A stretch of 64,000 nt of DNA from Paludibacteraceae bacterium (lineage in GTDB: Bacteria > Bacteroidota > Bacteroidia > Bacteroidales > Paludibacteraceae). The DNA lies in assembly GCA_017962085.1 (NCBI GenBank), contig JAGCWA010000028.1, positions 1 to 64,000 of the forward strand. The letters run 5' to 3'. The position numbers and the translations under genes were made by a program. Shown piece after piece: positions 25,869-34,445 of the stretch (within the stretch, counting starts at the first letter, position 1; each line of letters starts with the position of its first letter). Under the pieces are notes generated by a model, which had not been told where the DNA came from, searched no databases, and worked only from the letters and a program-made list of their open reading frames with translations.

Positions 25869-27073
25869 ATTTTCGAGTCAAGATTCTTCCCTTTCTCTTC
25901 GTGTTGGAAATTGGGAATAAAACCCTTTATCGCCTCAACAACTTGATTTTTAGAGAAATCAGGTTGCGCAAATATATCTTCCAGATTCGAGAAAAAAGCA
26001 TCGATTTCATCCATCGGACGGCGAGAAGTCTCCTCGACTACGCCAAGCGACTTAAACCTTTGCATATTGATCTTTTCACCCGGAACATAAAACTCCTCAT
26101 AGGCTTTTTCCCCAGTAGTGTCACTTTTGAAATAAACCACCGGATACTTGTCGGAATCATAAGACATCCCGTCGGCGTACTCCTTTGCGGCGTCATCATT
26201 TGGGCACTCGATTTTTTGGAGGCCATGCGCCTTTACAAAGCTATCGCAAACCGTCGAGAAAGTCAGCATCTGGTCTTCACCAAGTTTCGGGAAGAAAACC
26301 TCGCCACCTTTGCCGAGGATACAAGCCAGCATACAAATCTGACCGCTCTCTTCAGGCGAGACGAAATACCTCTTGACATCGTTAGGTGCGGCGAGAGGCT
26401 GTTTTTTCTGCAAACGATGGATCCAGCCGTCAGGCAACGACCCATTAGAAAAAGCGACGTTGGCAAACCTTGCCGTAGTCACCTTGAAATGGGCGTTGTA
26501 TGCCATCACCAGATCCTCCATGATTCGCTTGCTTGCCCCCATTATGTTCACAGGGTTGGCAGCCTTATCAGTAGAGACACAGAAAAAATGTTTAGGAGGA
26601 TAAGCGCAAAGCAAATCCATCAGTTTTTTCGCCTTGATATCATTGTTCTCAATGAGCGCCTGCACAGAATACCTGTCTTTTTCGGAGCGCACATGTTTAT
26701 GGGCGGAAAAATTGGCGACAATATCAAAGCCCTTCTCCTCCCGGAAAATCCGTTCAAAGATAGGGTCAGCGAAATTCAAAGTATAACATCTGAACTCATC
26801 GGGGCAAAAGAGCCCCTGTGTCGAACGCACGTCCCTAACAAGTTCCGCCAGCCCATTTTCGTTCAAATCAACGACAACCACACTTTTGGGCTTAAATTCG
26901 AGAATCGCCTTAATGAAAGACGATCCGATAGAACCAGCGCCACCAATGACGCAGACAGACTTCCCCCAAATCTCACGGGAAAGTTCAGCCCTATTGTCAT
27001 CAATATCCTTTCGGAACATGCTCTCTGCCCTAAAGGTGACGGACTCCGAAATAAAGCGATTCAAATCAAACAT
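25865..27073 (-). CDS. legB: Nucleotide-sugar 4,6-dehydratase of the CapD/PglF family (LegB role)
   Basis: A 402-residue extended SDR protein that would make a 4-keto-6-deoxy sugar nucleotide, the first dedicated step. NAD-binding glycine motif GGAGSIGSSF near residues 44-53. It also has the CapD/WbpM-family block FSAHKHVRSEKDRYS and the active-site stretch STDKAANPVNIMGASKRIME, in which Met occupies the usual Tyr of the Y-x3-K pair, as in WbpM and PglF. There are no membrane helices, so it is the short soluble form. The C-terminus (about 340-402) has an extra charged region. Substrate could be UDP-GlcNAc or GDP-GlcNAc; the PtmE-like gene favours GDP. Confidence 0.83.
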   Translation of the reverse strand: MFDLNRFISESVTFRAESMFRKDIDDNRAELSREIWGKSVCVIGGAGSIGSSFIKAILEFKPKSVVVVDLNENGLAELVRDVRSTQGLFCPDEFRCYTLNFADPIFERIFREEKGFDIVANFSAHKHVRSEKDRYSVQALIENNDIKAKKLMDLLCAYPPKHFFCVSTDKAANPVNIMGASKRIMEDLVMAYNAHFKVTTARFANVAFSNGSLPDGWIHRLQKKQPLAAPNDVKRYFVSPEESGQICMLACILGKGGEVFFPKLGEDQMLTFSTVCDSFVKAHGLQKIECPNDDAAKEYADGMSYDSDKYPVVYFKSDTTGEKAYEEFYVPGEKINMQRFKSLGVVEETSRRPMDEIDAFFSNLEDIFAQPDFSKNQVVEAIKGFIPNFQHEEKGKNLDSKM

Positions 27074-27094
27074 AGAAACGGGAAAAATAAAGAC

Positions 27095-28213
27095 CTAAAG
27101 CCCCCAAAAATCCAACACTTTCCCCACAATCGGGGCCATGTCGTAGTATTTGTACTCCGCCAGTCTTCCACCAAAAATTATATTATCTTCCTTGTCCGCC
27201 AAAGTTTTATACTTCGCATACAAGGAATTATTCTTTTCATCATTTACAGGGTAATATGGTTCCATGCCATCCTTCCACTCCGTAGAGTATTCCTTGGAAA
27301 CCACAGTTTTAGGATTGTCATAAACTTCCTGACCAAACATCTCGAAATGCTTGTGTTCTATAATCCTAGTATACGGGACGTCCCGTTCCGTATAATTGAC
27401 GACAGCATTTCCTTGATAATTAGGCACATTGTGAATCTCCTCCTCAAAACGAACGGTCCGGTACTCCAGCTTACCATAGCGGTAATCATAGAACTCATCT
27501 ATTTTACCAGAAAAAACCACCTTATCGGCCATACCCATCCAAAGACTTTTGTCCTCGAAGAAATCCACACCCGTCTTTGTTTCAACGCCCTCCAACAAAC
27601 GATCCACCAATACGTTATAACCACCGATTGGAATCCCTTGATACCTGTCGTTGAAATAATTATTATCGAAGACCATACGGACCGGCAATCTGCGGATAAT
27701 AAATGCAGGTAATTCCGAGCAGCGTCTACCCCACTGTTTTTCCGTATATCCCTTGATCAATATCTCGTAAACATCCTTCCCAACCAACAGCAAAGCCTGT
27801 TCCTCCAAATTGGCAGGCGCACGCCCATCCAACCGAAGCGCAGCCTCCGCCCTTTGCTCCTCTAACTTGGCCATCGCCTGTTCCGGCGTGACGACTCCCC
27901 ACATCTGGGAGAAGGTATTCATGTTGAATGGCAAATTATACAATCTGCCCTTATAATTAGCCAAAGGGCAATTCGTATACCTGTTAAACTCAACTATAGA
28001 ATTCACGAAAGACCACACCCTCTTATCCGAAGTGTGGAAAATATGTGCACCATACTTATGCACATTAATGCCTTCGATATTCTCACAATAGACATTGCCT
28101 CCCAAATGAGGACGTTTGTCTATCACCAAACAACTTTTCCCCGTTTTTTTTGCCAAATGGGCGAAAGTGGCTCCATACAGACCCGACCCGACGATTAGAT
28201 AATCATATTTCAT
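27095..28213 (-). CDS. glf: UDP-galactopyranose mutase
   Basis: A 372-residue flavoenzyme that converts UDP-galactopyranose to UDP-galactofuranose in the cytoplasm. The FAD-binding start is DYLIVGSGLYGATFAHLAKK. It is followed by VIDKRPHLGGNVYCE, KYGAHIFHTSDKRVW, PFNMNTFSQMWG, the uridine-side segment GYTEKQWGRRCSELP, and the C-terminal NIIFGGRLAEYKYYDM. Length matches the bacterial family (about 370-390). It is the promoter-proximal gene of the long minus-strand glycan operon, so the finished glycan probably contains galactofuranose. Confidence 0.96.
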   Translation of the reverse strand: MKYDYLIVGSGLYGATFAHLAKKTGKSCLVIDKRPHLGGNVYCENIEGINVHKYGAHIFHTSDKRVWSFVNSIVEFNRYTNCPLANYKGRLYNLPFNMNTFSQMWGVVTPEQAMAKLEEQRAEAALRLDGRAPANLEEQALLLVGKDVYEILIKGYTEKQWGRRCSELPAFIIRRLPVRMVFDNNYFNDRYQGIPIGGYNVLVDRLLEGVETKTGVDFFEDKSLWMGMADKVVFSGKIDEFYDYRYGKLEYRTVRFEEEIHNVPNYQGNAVVNYTERDVPYTRIIEHKHFEMFGQEVYDNPKTVVSKEYSTEWKDGMEPYYPVNDEKNNSLYAKYKTLADKEDNIIFGGRLAEYKYYDMAPIVGKVLDFWGL

Positions 28214-28284
28214 CTCGACATATATATCACTTTACCCAAAAGCTTCGCATTCGTCAATAACAGATGCTACTGGCGAACAACGTA

Positions 28285-28314
28285 CAAATATAAGACAAAT
28301 ATATCATTCCGCAA
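28285..28314 (-). promoter_or_regulatory. Promoter of the glycan/legionaminate operon
   Basis: On the minus strand TTG (28312-28314), a 19-base spacer and TATATTTG (28285-28292) match the consensus. A second TATATTTG lies at 28296-28303. The leader to glf is about 70 bases. Confidence 0.65.
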
Positions 28315-28413
28315 AAGGATTTTTCAGGTTCGTAGCGTAACGCCATCACAAAAAAAGAATGAGGAAACATCTCTTTACAATTCAGCTATAACCAAAGCAC
28401 ACGGAAGCTATTT

Positions 28414-30750
28414 TCACTCCGTCACAAGCGCCTTGAATTTCTTCTCCAGACGGTTTCCCGCCTCATCCACCACGGTAATCGTATGCTCACCCGCCGTGGT
28501 GCTAATACCCTTTTGGTGGAATCGTTTCGTCTCGCCCAAGTACGTCTCGTCCAAGTGCCAATAGAGCGTCACGTCCGCTTGGCGGTGCGCCACCTCGAAA
28601 ATGACCTCACCCCGCTTACCGTCCATCTCCTTCGGGATATACAACGAGCGGAAATCCTTCGGATAGACGAACTCCATCACGGAGACGGACTCACCCTCGC
28701 AACCAGGCTGGTACGGAGGCAACGGAAGATAGGATGTGTTGTGCAGACGGTAGAAACTCTCGATGGTAGGAGGAAGTATGAACCAAGGCTTATGCACCAT
28801 ATCCAGCGGAGACATACATTTCTCCGACACCCTATATTTCTCATCCTGAGAGAGATGGATGATTTGATGATACGGGCATGGCTCACTCTTGGCGCACGGG
28901 GCATACAACATCACCGGATCGCCCTGTGGACAATCCTTTCCTCGCAGGAACCCGCTCTGATGGCAGAGTTCGACGGGCACGAAATCCTTCTGAGGGCAGG
29001 CGAACCATGAAGTGTTAGGCATGATGTTGTATATGGCGAACATCAACGGAGCGGCATACCCCACACCCGTCAACTCAGGACGTCCCTCTCCATCCGCATT
29101 GCCTACCCAGACACCCACCACATACTCTGGCGTGGCGCCCACCGCCCAAGCGTCCCTGTTACCGAAACTAGTACCCGTCTTCCAACCGACCTTGCGGGAA
29201 GAAGAGAATATACGCCAGTCCGCCACATTCGGACGGTTCACTTCCTTGATGGCATCCATGGTGTGCCAAACAGACCCCGCATGGAACAAGACAGGCTTAT
29301 CGACCACCTTATGCTTCTCCTCCTGCCGACAGAGCCGAAGCGCATGGATATCCCCTTCGTCATACAGGAAATCTCGGTTGTAGCGGTTCAGCACGCGGGA
29401 CATGGAGGCATAGACACCCGTCACATCCCAAAGCGTAGCCTCCGCACCTCCCAGGATCAACGTCAGTCCGTAATGGTCGGGCGTGTAATTGAGCGTCGTG
29501 ATGCCCGCCCGTTGCAGGTAATCCTGGAACACCGGGATACCATACTTACGCAACATCAGCACGGCAGGTATGTTCAGCGAACGGGCCAACGCCTCATTGG
29601 CAGGCACTGCCCCGTCAAAGGTACGGTTGAAGTTCTGTGGCTTATAGCCAGCGATCTGAATCGGCACATCGGGCACCAACATACGTGGGGTAACCCGTCC
29701 GTCCTCAATCATCGCGCAATAGAGGAAAGGCTTCAGGATGCTACCCGTGCTACGAGGAGCAAGAATCACATCCACCTGATTGTCGTCAGCATTGTCATAG
29801 GCCGCATTGCCGCAATAGCACAGGACATTGCCTGTGGATACCTCCACCACCAACACGGAGAGGTTCTGGACTCCGTTCTGCGCATAGGTGTTCTTAAAGC
29901 GGGTGGCCATCTCCTCCACGTTTTTTTGGAGCGTGGCGTTCAATGTGACATACACAATCTGTCCATGTTTCTCCTTGTTCATGCGGTCCACCAGATGGGG
30001 CGCCATCATCTGCAACGGGAAGACTTGTTCAGGCAGAGGCTCATCCATCGAGAGGTGAAGCGTCTCCTCGTCGAACTCACCCCGCTCGCACATTGTCCGC
30101 AGAAGAGCGTCACGCTTGCGTTTCAGCGACTCACGATTCCGCTCCACATGGATCATGGAAGGCGCATTCGGCAGCACGGCCAAGAGGGCTGCCTCCGCCC
30201 AGGAAAGATCCTTTCCCGCCCGCTGGTAATAACGCCACGAAGCGGTCTGCACGCCCACCGTGTTACCACCGTACGGCGCATTGGAAACGTACATGGAGAG
30301 TATCTCCTCCTTCGAATAGTGCAATTCAAGCCATAAGGCGCCGAACGCCTCGATGATCTTCTCCGTGAAAACACGCTTCCGATGGTTGCGGCTCATACGA
30401 ATCACCTGCATGGAGATGGTGCTACCACCGGAAACGACCCTGCCGGCGGAGAGGTTGAGCCTCAACGCACGGAAAACAGAGACCGGGTTGACACCCAGAT
30501 GATGGTAGAAATGTTTATCCTCGAAACACAGCGTGGCCTTCTTCAGCTTGTATGGCACCGTATCCATCGGAGGGAACCTCCACTGCCCATCATTCGCCAG
30601 ACGAGCACCCACCAATTCGCCTTTCTCCGTGAAGACAACCGTGGAATAATCATTCGGGAAGAGCTGGAAACGAAGCAGGCATAGCACTGCGAAAAAAACA
30701 AAAAGGATGAAAAAGATCCTCGCTTTCCAACTACGAAAATACTTTTTCAT
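28414..30750 (-). CDS. pbpC: Penicillin-binding protein 1C
   Basis: A 778-residue bifunctional peptidoglycan synthase. One N-terminal membrane anchor (about 10-30). The GT51 glycosyltransferase domain has catalytic Glu77 in EDKHFYHHLGVNP, SGGSTISMQ and the FTEKIIEAF-type helix. The transpeptidase domain has SxxK as Ser337-I-L-Lys340, a SLN motif in RSLNIPAV and KTGT starting at Lys524. The last approx. 90 residues form the PBP1C C-terminal beta domain (EVAHRQADVTLYWHLDETYL). PBP1C lengthens and cross-links glycan strands outside the inner membrane. In Bacteroidota it often sits next to an alpha-2-macroglobulin gene, which is absent here. It follows typA by 29 bases and is probably co-transcribed. 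Confidence 0.95.
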   Translation of the reverse strand: MKKYFRSWKARIFFILFVFFAVLCLLRFQLFPNDYSTVVFTEKGELVGARLANDGQWRFPPMDTVPYKLKKATLCFEDKHFYHHLGVNPVSVFRALRLNLSAGRVVSGGSTISMQVIRMSRNHRKRVFTEKIIEAFGALWLELHYSKEEILSMYVSNAPYGGNTVGVQTASWRYYQRAGKDLSWAEAALLAVLPNAPSMIHVERNRESLKRKRDALLRTMCERGEFDEETLHLSMDEPLPEQVFPLQMMAPHLVDRMNKEKHGQIVYVTLNATLQKNVEEMATRFKNTYAQNGVQNLSVLVVEVSTGNVLCYCGNAAYDNADDNQVDVILAPRSTGSILKPFLYCAMIEDGRVTPRMLVPDVPIQIAGYKPQNFNRTFDGAVPANEALARSLNIPAVLMLRKYGIPVFQDYLQRAGITTLNYTPDHYGLTLILGGAEATLWDVTGVYASMSRVLNRYNRDFLYDEGDIHALRLCRQEEKHKVVDKPVLFHAGSVWHTMDAIKEVNRPNVADWRIFSSSRKVGWKTGTSFGNRDAWAVGATPEYVVGVWVGNADGEGRPELTGVGYAAPLMFAIYNIMPNTSWFACPQKDFVPVELCHQSGFLRGKDCPQGDPVMLYAPCAKSEPCPYHQIIHLSQDEKYRVSEKCMSPLDMVHKPWFILPPTIESFYRLHNTSYLPLPPYQPGCEGESVSVMEFVYPKDFRSLYIPKEMDGKRGEVIFEVAHRQADVTLYWHLDETYLGETKRFHQKGISTTAGEHTITVVDEAGNRLEKKFKALVTE

Positions 30751-30779
30751 CCTTGTAGGTATTAGGGTTCAAAGGTCAA

Positions 30780-32582
30780 TCAGACCCTGTTCGCACGTTT
30801 TCTCTCGGTCTCGTCCAAGATGATCTTACGGATACGCATGCTCTTCGGAGTCACCTCGACATACTCATCCTCCTTGATATACTCAAGCGCCTCCTCCAGG
30901 GAGAAGATGATAGGCGGGATGATACGAGCCTTCTCGTCGGAACTCTTCGAACGCATATTGGTCAACTGCTTGGACTTCGTCACGTTGATGACGATATCAT
31001 TGTCCTTGCAGTGTTCGCCGACCACCTGACCCGCATAGACCTCGTCCTGTGGGCTGATGAAGAAACGGCCTCTATCCTGCAACTTATCCAACGCATAAGC
31101 GAAGACCGTACCCGTCTCCATCGCGATCAGGGAACCATTGGTCCTGCGCTCGATTTCCCCCTTATAAGGCTGGTATTCCAAGAAGCGGTGGGCGATGACA
31201 CCCTCACCCGCAGTGGCGGTCAGGACATTCGTACGCAAGCCGATGATACCACGGGAAGGAATGACGAACTCCAGATGCACGCGGTCGCCCTTGCGCTCCA
31301 TGGAGACCATATCACCCTTACGGACGGAAACCATCTCGATCACCTTACCGGAGACCTCATCCGGCAAGTCGATGGTCAACTGCTCAACCGGTTCGCACTT
31401 CACGCCATCGATCTCCTTGATGATGACCTGAGGCTGACCCACCTGTAACTCATAGCCCTCACGACGCATCGTCTCAATCAAGACAGACAAGTGGAGCACA
31501 CCACGGCCATAGACGATCCACTTATCAGAATCAGGGTTCTTCTCAACACGGAGAGCCAAGTTGCGGTCCAACTCCTTCTCCAAACGGTCATTGATATGCC
31601 TTGAAGTGACGAATTTACCCTCCTTGCCGAAGAATGGCGAGTCGTTGATGGCGAACACCATGCTCATCGTAGGCTCATCGATCGCGATAGGTGGCAACGG
31701 CTCCGGATTCTCGAAGTCGCAGATAGTGTCACCGATCTCGAAGCCCTCGATACCCACGAGCGCACAGATCTCACCGCAATGAGCCTCACGCACCGTCGCC
31801 TGTCCGAAGCCCTCGAACACGCGCAACTCCTTGATGCGCACCTTCTTCACGGAACCGTCACGCTTCACGAGCGAGAGGTTCTGGGACTCCTGTAAAGTAC
31901 CACGGTGGATACGACCGATAGCGATACGTCCCACGTAGGAGGAGAAGTCCAAAGAGGTGATCAACATCTGTGGGGTACCCACATTCATATGAGGTTCAGG
32001 GATATATTTGATGATGGCGTCCAAGACTGGGGTGATATCGTTCTCGCGAGGTTTCTTCCAGTCGTCCGACATCCAGTTATTCTTAGCGGAACCATAGATG
32101 GTAGGGAAATCAAGCTGTTCCTCCGTAGCGTCCAAGTTGAACATCAGGTCGAAGACCTCCTCCTGCACCTCCTCCGGACGGCAGTTCGGCTTGTCCACCT
32201 TGTTGATCACCACGATAGGCTTCAGGCCCAATTGGATAGCCTTCTGCAAGACGAAACGCGTCTGCGGCATAGGGCCCTCGAAGGCGTCCACCAGAAGCAA
32301 CACGCCATCCGCCATGTTGAGCACGCGCTCCACCTCGCCACCGAAGTCGGAGTGTCCCGGAGTATCTATGATATTGATTTTGTAATCCTTATAACGGATA
32401 GAGACATTCTTAGAAACGATGGTTATACCTCGCTCACGCTCCAAATCATTATTGTCCAAAATCAGGTCAGTCGGTTTCTCGTGATCCTTAAACAGGTTTC
32501 CAGCCAACAACATTTTATCCACCAACGTTGTTTTACCGTGGTCAACGTGAGCGATAATCGCAACATTTCTAATCTTTTGCAT
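30780..32582 (-). CDS. typA: Ribosome-associated GTPase TypA/BipA
   Basis: A 600-residue translational GTPase related to EF-G, involved in ribosome assembly and stress adaptation. G1 is [15 protein letters not shown], the effector-loop region contains RERGITI, G3 is [12 protein letters not shown] and G4 is NKVD. The rest follows TypA order: beta-barrel domain 2, domains III and V, and the TypA-specific C-terminal domain with [16 protein letters not shown]. Size matches the family (about 600). First gene of the typA-pbpC pair. Confidence 0.97.
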   Translation of the reverse strand: MQKIRNVAIIAHVDHGKTTLVDKMLLAGNLFKDHEKPTDLILDNNDLERERGITIVSKNVSIRYKDYKINIIDTPGHSDFGGEVERVLNMADGVLLLVDAFEGPMPQTRFVLQKAIQLGLKPIVVINKVDKPNCRPEEVQEEVFDLMFNLDATEEQLDFPTIYGSAKNNWMSDDWKKPRENDITPVLDAIIKYIPEPHMNVGTPQMLITSLDFSSYVGRIAIGRIHRGTLQESQNLSLVKRDGSVKKVRIKELRVFEGFGQATVREAHCGEICALVGIEGFEIGDTICDFENPEPLPPIAIDEPTMSMVFAINDSPFFGKEGKFVTSRHINDRLEKELDRNLALRVEKNPDSDKWIVYGRGVLHLSVLIETMRREGYELQVGQPQVIIKEIDGVKCEPVEQLTIDLPDEVSGKVIEMVSVRKGDMVSMERKGDRVHLEFVIPSRGIIGLRTNVLTATAGEGVIAHRFLEYQPYKGEIERRTNGSLIAMETGTVFAYALDKLQDRGRFFISPQDEVYAGQVVGEHCKDNDIVINVTKSKQLTNMRSKSSDEKARIIPPIIFSLEEALEYIKEDEYVEVTPKSMRIRKIILDETERKRANRV

Positions 32583-32612
32583 CTCTATATTACTTAAAAT
32601 TTTTCAAGTCGC

Positions 32613-32620
32613 GAAGTTAT
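32613..32620 (-). promoter_or_regulatory. typA promoter -7 box
   Basis: Minus-strand TAACTTCG, one mismatch from TAnnTTTG, about 30 bases upstream of the start codon. Confidence 0.4.
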
Positions 32621-32720
32621 AAAAAAACATCAAAAAGATGTTATCCAACATAAAACTATTTTTGTTCGTATGCGTCGAATCCTGTTGCGCATCTAATTCC
32701 CTTCTGAAGATTAACAAGCA

Positions 32721-32765
32721 AAAGAGAACCCTCCTAATCACCAACACGCTGGTGATTAGGAGGGT
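32721..32765 (-). terminator. Terminator of the small lipoprotein gene
   Basis: A perfect 16-bp stem (32728-32743 with 32750-32765) and a six-base loop. On the minus strand it is followed by TCTCTTTTG. It lies 74 bases beyond the lipoprotein stop codon. Confidence 0.8.
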
Positions 32766-32838
32766 CAACAAGTTTTACTAACTGCAGATCCATCCCCTCA
32801 TATAGAAGGGGGAAATACAGTGATTGCACATCAGGATC

Positions 32839-33300
32839 TTAATCTTCCTCATCGTCCGCATCCATGTCTTCGAAATCACCTGCGGCGATCTTATCCAACG
32901 CAGCCTGAGGCAAATCGGAGACGCGAGTAAAGTCAGTTGTAGGAGTCTTATACGTATTGCCCTCAACTGTAACTGCGACTGGAATAGTCGGGAAACATGC
33001 CAATGTTATTTTTTGTCCATCATAAGTGTAAGCGTAGCGATAAACCGTTACGGTCTGTACCGAGCCTTGTTGCTTTACATAGACATCATAGTAATACTCC
33101 TTTTCAAACTTCTGGTAGTGATCCTCATACCAGAAGAAACCTTCGTAAATCTCTGTGGAATCTTTTGTCATCCAAGTACCGATCAATGCGTTACTTTGTC
33201 CCTGGTCCTTATTATCGTCGTCATCATCACCACAACTCATGAACACGACAGGGAAAACCATCAAAATAGAAAACAGCACTGTTGAAAATAATTTCTTCAT
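32839..33300 (-). CDS. Small lipoprotein with acidic anchor, lipocalin-like size
   Basis: A 153-residue protein. Signal sequence MKKLFSTVLFSILMVFPVVFMSC with lipobox and lipidated Cys, immediately followed by a GDDDDDNK acidic run. In Bacteroidota, acidic residues after the cysteine are associated with export to the outer surface. The rest is beta-strand rich: LIGTWMTKDSTEIYEGFFWY, DVYVKQQGSVQTVTVYRYAYTYDGQKITL. This fits the small lipocalin-like group often seen in this phylum. The acidic C-terminus is DFEDMDADDEED. I choose the ATG at 33300, which gives the classical signal; a longer frame exists. Function unknown. Confidence 0.82.
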   Translation of the reverse strand: MKKLFSTVLFSILMVFPVVFMSCGDDDDDNKDQGQSNALIGTWMTKDSTEIYEGFFWYEDHYQKFEKEYYYDVYVKQQGSVQTVTVYRYAYTYDGQKITLACFPTIPVAVTVEGNTYKTPTTDFTRVSDLPQAALDKIAAGDFEDMDADDEED

Positions 33301-33336
33301 AACATTAATTTTTTTTACATTAAACAATCAATGAAA

Positions 33337-33367
33337 CGAAGGTAACCAATGTTTTCCTCAGAACCAA
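33337..33367 (-). promoter_or_regulatory. Promoter of the small lipoprotein
   Basis: Minus-strand TTG (33365-33367), a 20-base spacer and TACCTTCG (33337-33344). Confidence 0.5.
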
Positions 33368-33424
33368 ATCACATCGACGAATCAATCACTTTACCACACA
33401 AGTTAGCGACTTTTTATGGACGAA

Positions 33425-34327
33425 TCAACGGGAAAGCACCAACATGGCGGAGAGAAGCACCGCAAACAGCAACATATTCCTGGACGTCTCCCCTATCAAC
33501 GCATTCAACTGGGCAGGCTGATCAATCTTACGGATCTTATTCCAAGTCATGGCGTGCAAAAACAGATAAGGCACCATCAACAGGAACATATAGAGGGGCA
33601 AGCCAAGCACACAATTCGCCACCCCCGTCAGCAACACGGCGGCCAAGCCCGAACACAGGTACAAGTAAAGGCCGAATCGTTTGCCAAGCAACACCACCAC
33701 CGTACGCTTCCCGGACTTCGCGTCATTCTCCACATCACGGTAATTATTCAGGACGAGCAACACATTGACCGCCAATCCAGTGGCAATGCCCGCCAACGTC
33801 AGCGCCACAGGCCATGAAAGGATTTGCACGTAAGCCGTGAAGCCGACAGCGACCAATCCAAAGAAGGCCACCACCGCCACATCTCCCAAGCCATTGTAGG
33901 CCAAAGGGAACGGACCAGAGGTGTAGAAGTAGGCGAACAACACGCAAAAGATTCCCACGCCGACGAGCCACCACCCCACATAGAACATCAGCACCGAGCC
34001 AAAGAGGCAGCCCAACGCCACCACCACAAGGATACCAATCTTCATACGATCGGGGGTAATCCACCCCATCGCCGTAGCACGAGGCGGTCCTAAGCGGTCC
34101 TCCCCGTCGCTTCCCTTCAGGAAATCATACAAATCGTTGATCAGGTTCGCCGCGATCTGCATCGCAACCGCGAACAATAGGCAGCACAAAGCCGGCACCC
34201 ACTGAAAAGTGTTGAAATAATACGCCAAGGCGCAACCCACGGCCACCGGAGCAATCGCCGCAGCCAAAGTTTTCGGGCGGGCGGCTAAGATCCACGCCCG
34301 CATAGAGTTTTGCTTAATATCTTCCAT
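33425..34327 (-). CDS. menA: 1,4-dihydroxy-2-naphthoate polyprenyltransferase
   Basis: A 300-residue UbiA-superfamily membrane prenyltransferase that attaches a polyprenyl chain to 1,4-dihydroxy-2-naphthoate in menaquinone synthesis. About eight hydrophobic helices. The first Asp-rich motif is NLINDLYDFLKGSD, with DRLGPPRAT next to it; the second is NNYRDVENDAKSGKRT. The opening AWILAARPKTLAAAIAPVAVG is typical of MenA. The ATG at 34327 is used because an extension to 34393 has no family similarity and would run across the predicted promoter. No other men genes are nearby. Confidence 0.93.
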   Translation of the reverse strand: MEDIKQNSMRAWILAARPKTLAAAIAPVAVGCALAYYFNTFQWVPALCCLLFAVAMQIAANLINDLYDFLKGSDGEDRLGPPRATAMGWITPDRMKIGILVVVALGCLFGSVLMFYVGWWLVGVGIFCVLFAYFYTSGPFPLAYNGLGDVAVVAFFGLVAVGFTAYVQILSWPVALTLAGIATGLAVNVLLVLNNYRDVENDAKSGKRTVVVLLGKRFGLYLYLCSGLAAVLLTGVANCVLGLPLYMFLLMVPYLFLHAMTWNKIRKIDQPAQLNALIGETSRNMLLFAVLLSAMLVLSR

Positions 34328-34331
34328 CAGA

Positions 34332-34339
34332 CAAAAATA
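34332..34339 (-). promoter_or_regulatory. Possible menA -7 box next to the start codon
   Basis: Minus-strand TATTTTTG five bases before the ATG would give a nearly leaderless transcript. The -33 box is unclear. Confidence 0.35.
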
Positions 34340-34394
34340 TGACACGCGAATATACCAAAAAGGGCTAGCGATCGCAACATATCCATACAACAAG

Positions 34395-34425
34395 CGGGGG
34401 ATGAACGAAGCACGTCCATCCCCCG
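34395..34425 (-). terminator. Hairpin after the GH9 gene
   Basis: CGGGGGATG (34395-34403) pairs with CATCCCCCG (34417-34425), 21 bases past the GH9 stop codon. The following minus-strand sequence CTTGTTG is only weakly T-rich. Confidence 0.6.
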
Positions 34426-34445
34426 TCGTAATTATTTCAGGAAGG

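Noticed and set aside
25841..27712. Long 623-residue plus-strand frame across the glycan cluster
   Set aside because: It lies antisense to the dehydratase and glf genes, whose translations match known families; the plus-strand protein has no family features and is rich in His and Arg as antisense shadows are.
10739..28314. Pseudaminic acid pathway
   Set aside because: The CapD-like dehydratase would also fit PseB, but the NeuC-type hydrolysing 2-epimerase and PtmE-like CBS-nucleotidyltransferase belong to the legionaminate route, and no PseG-like hydrolase is present.
29263..30336. 357-residue plus-strand frame
   Set aside because: Antisense to pbpC, which has all penicillin-binding protein motifs.
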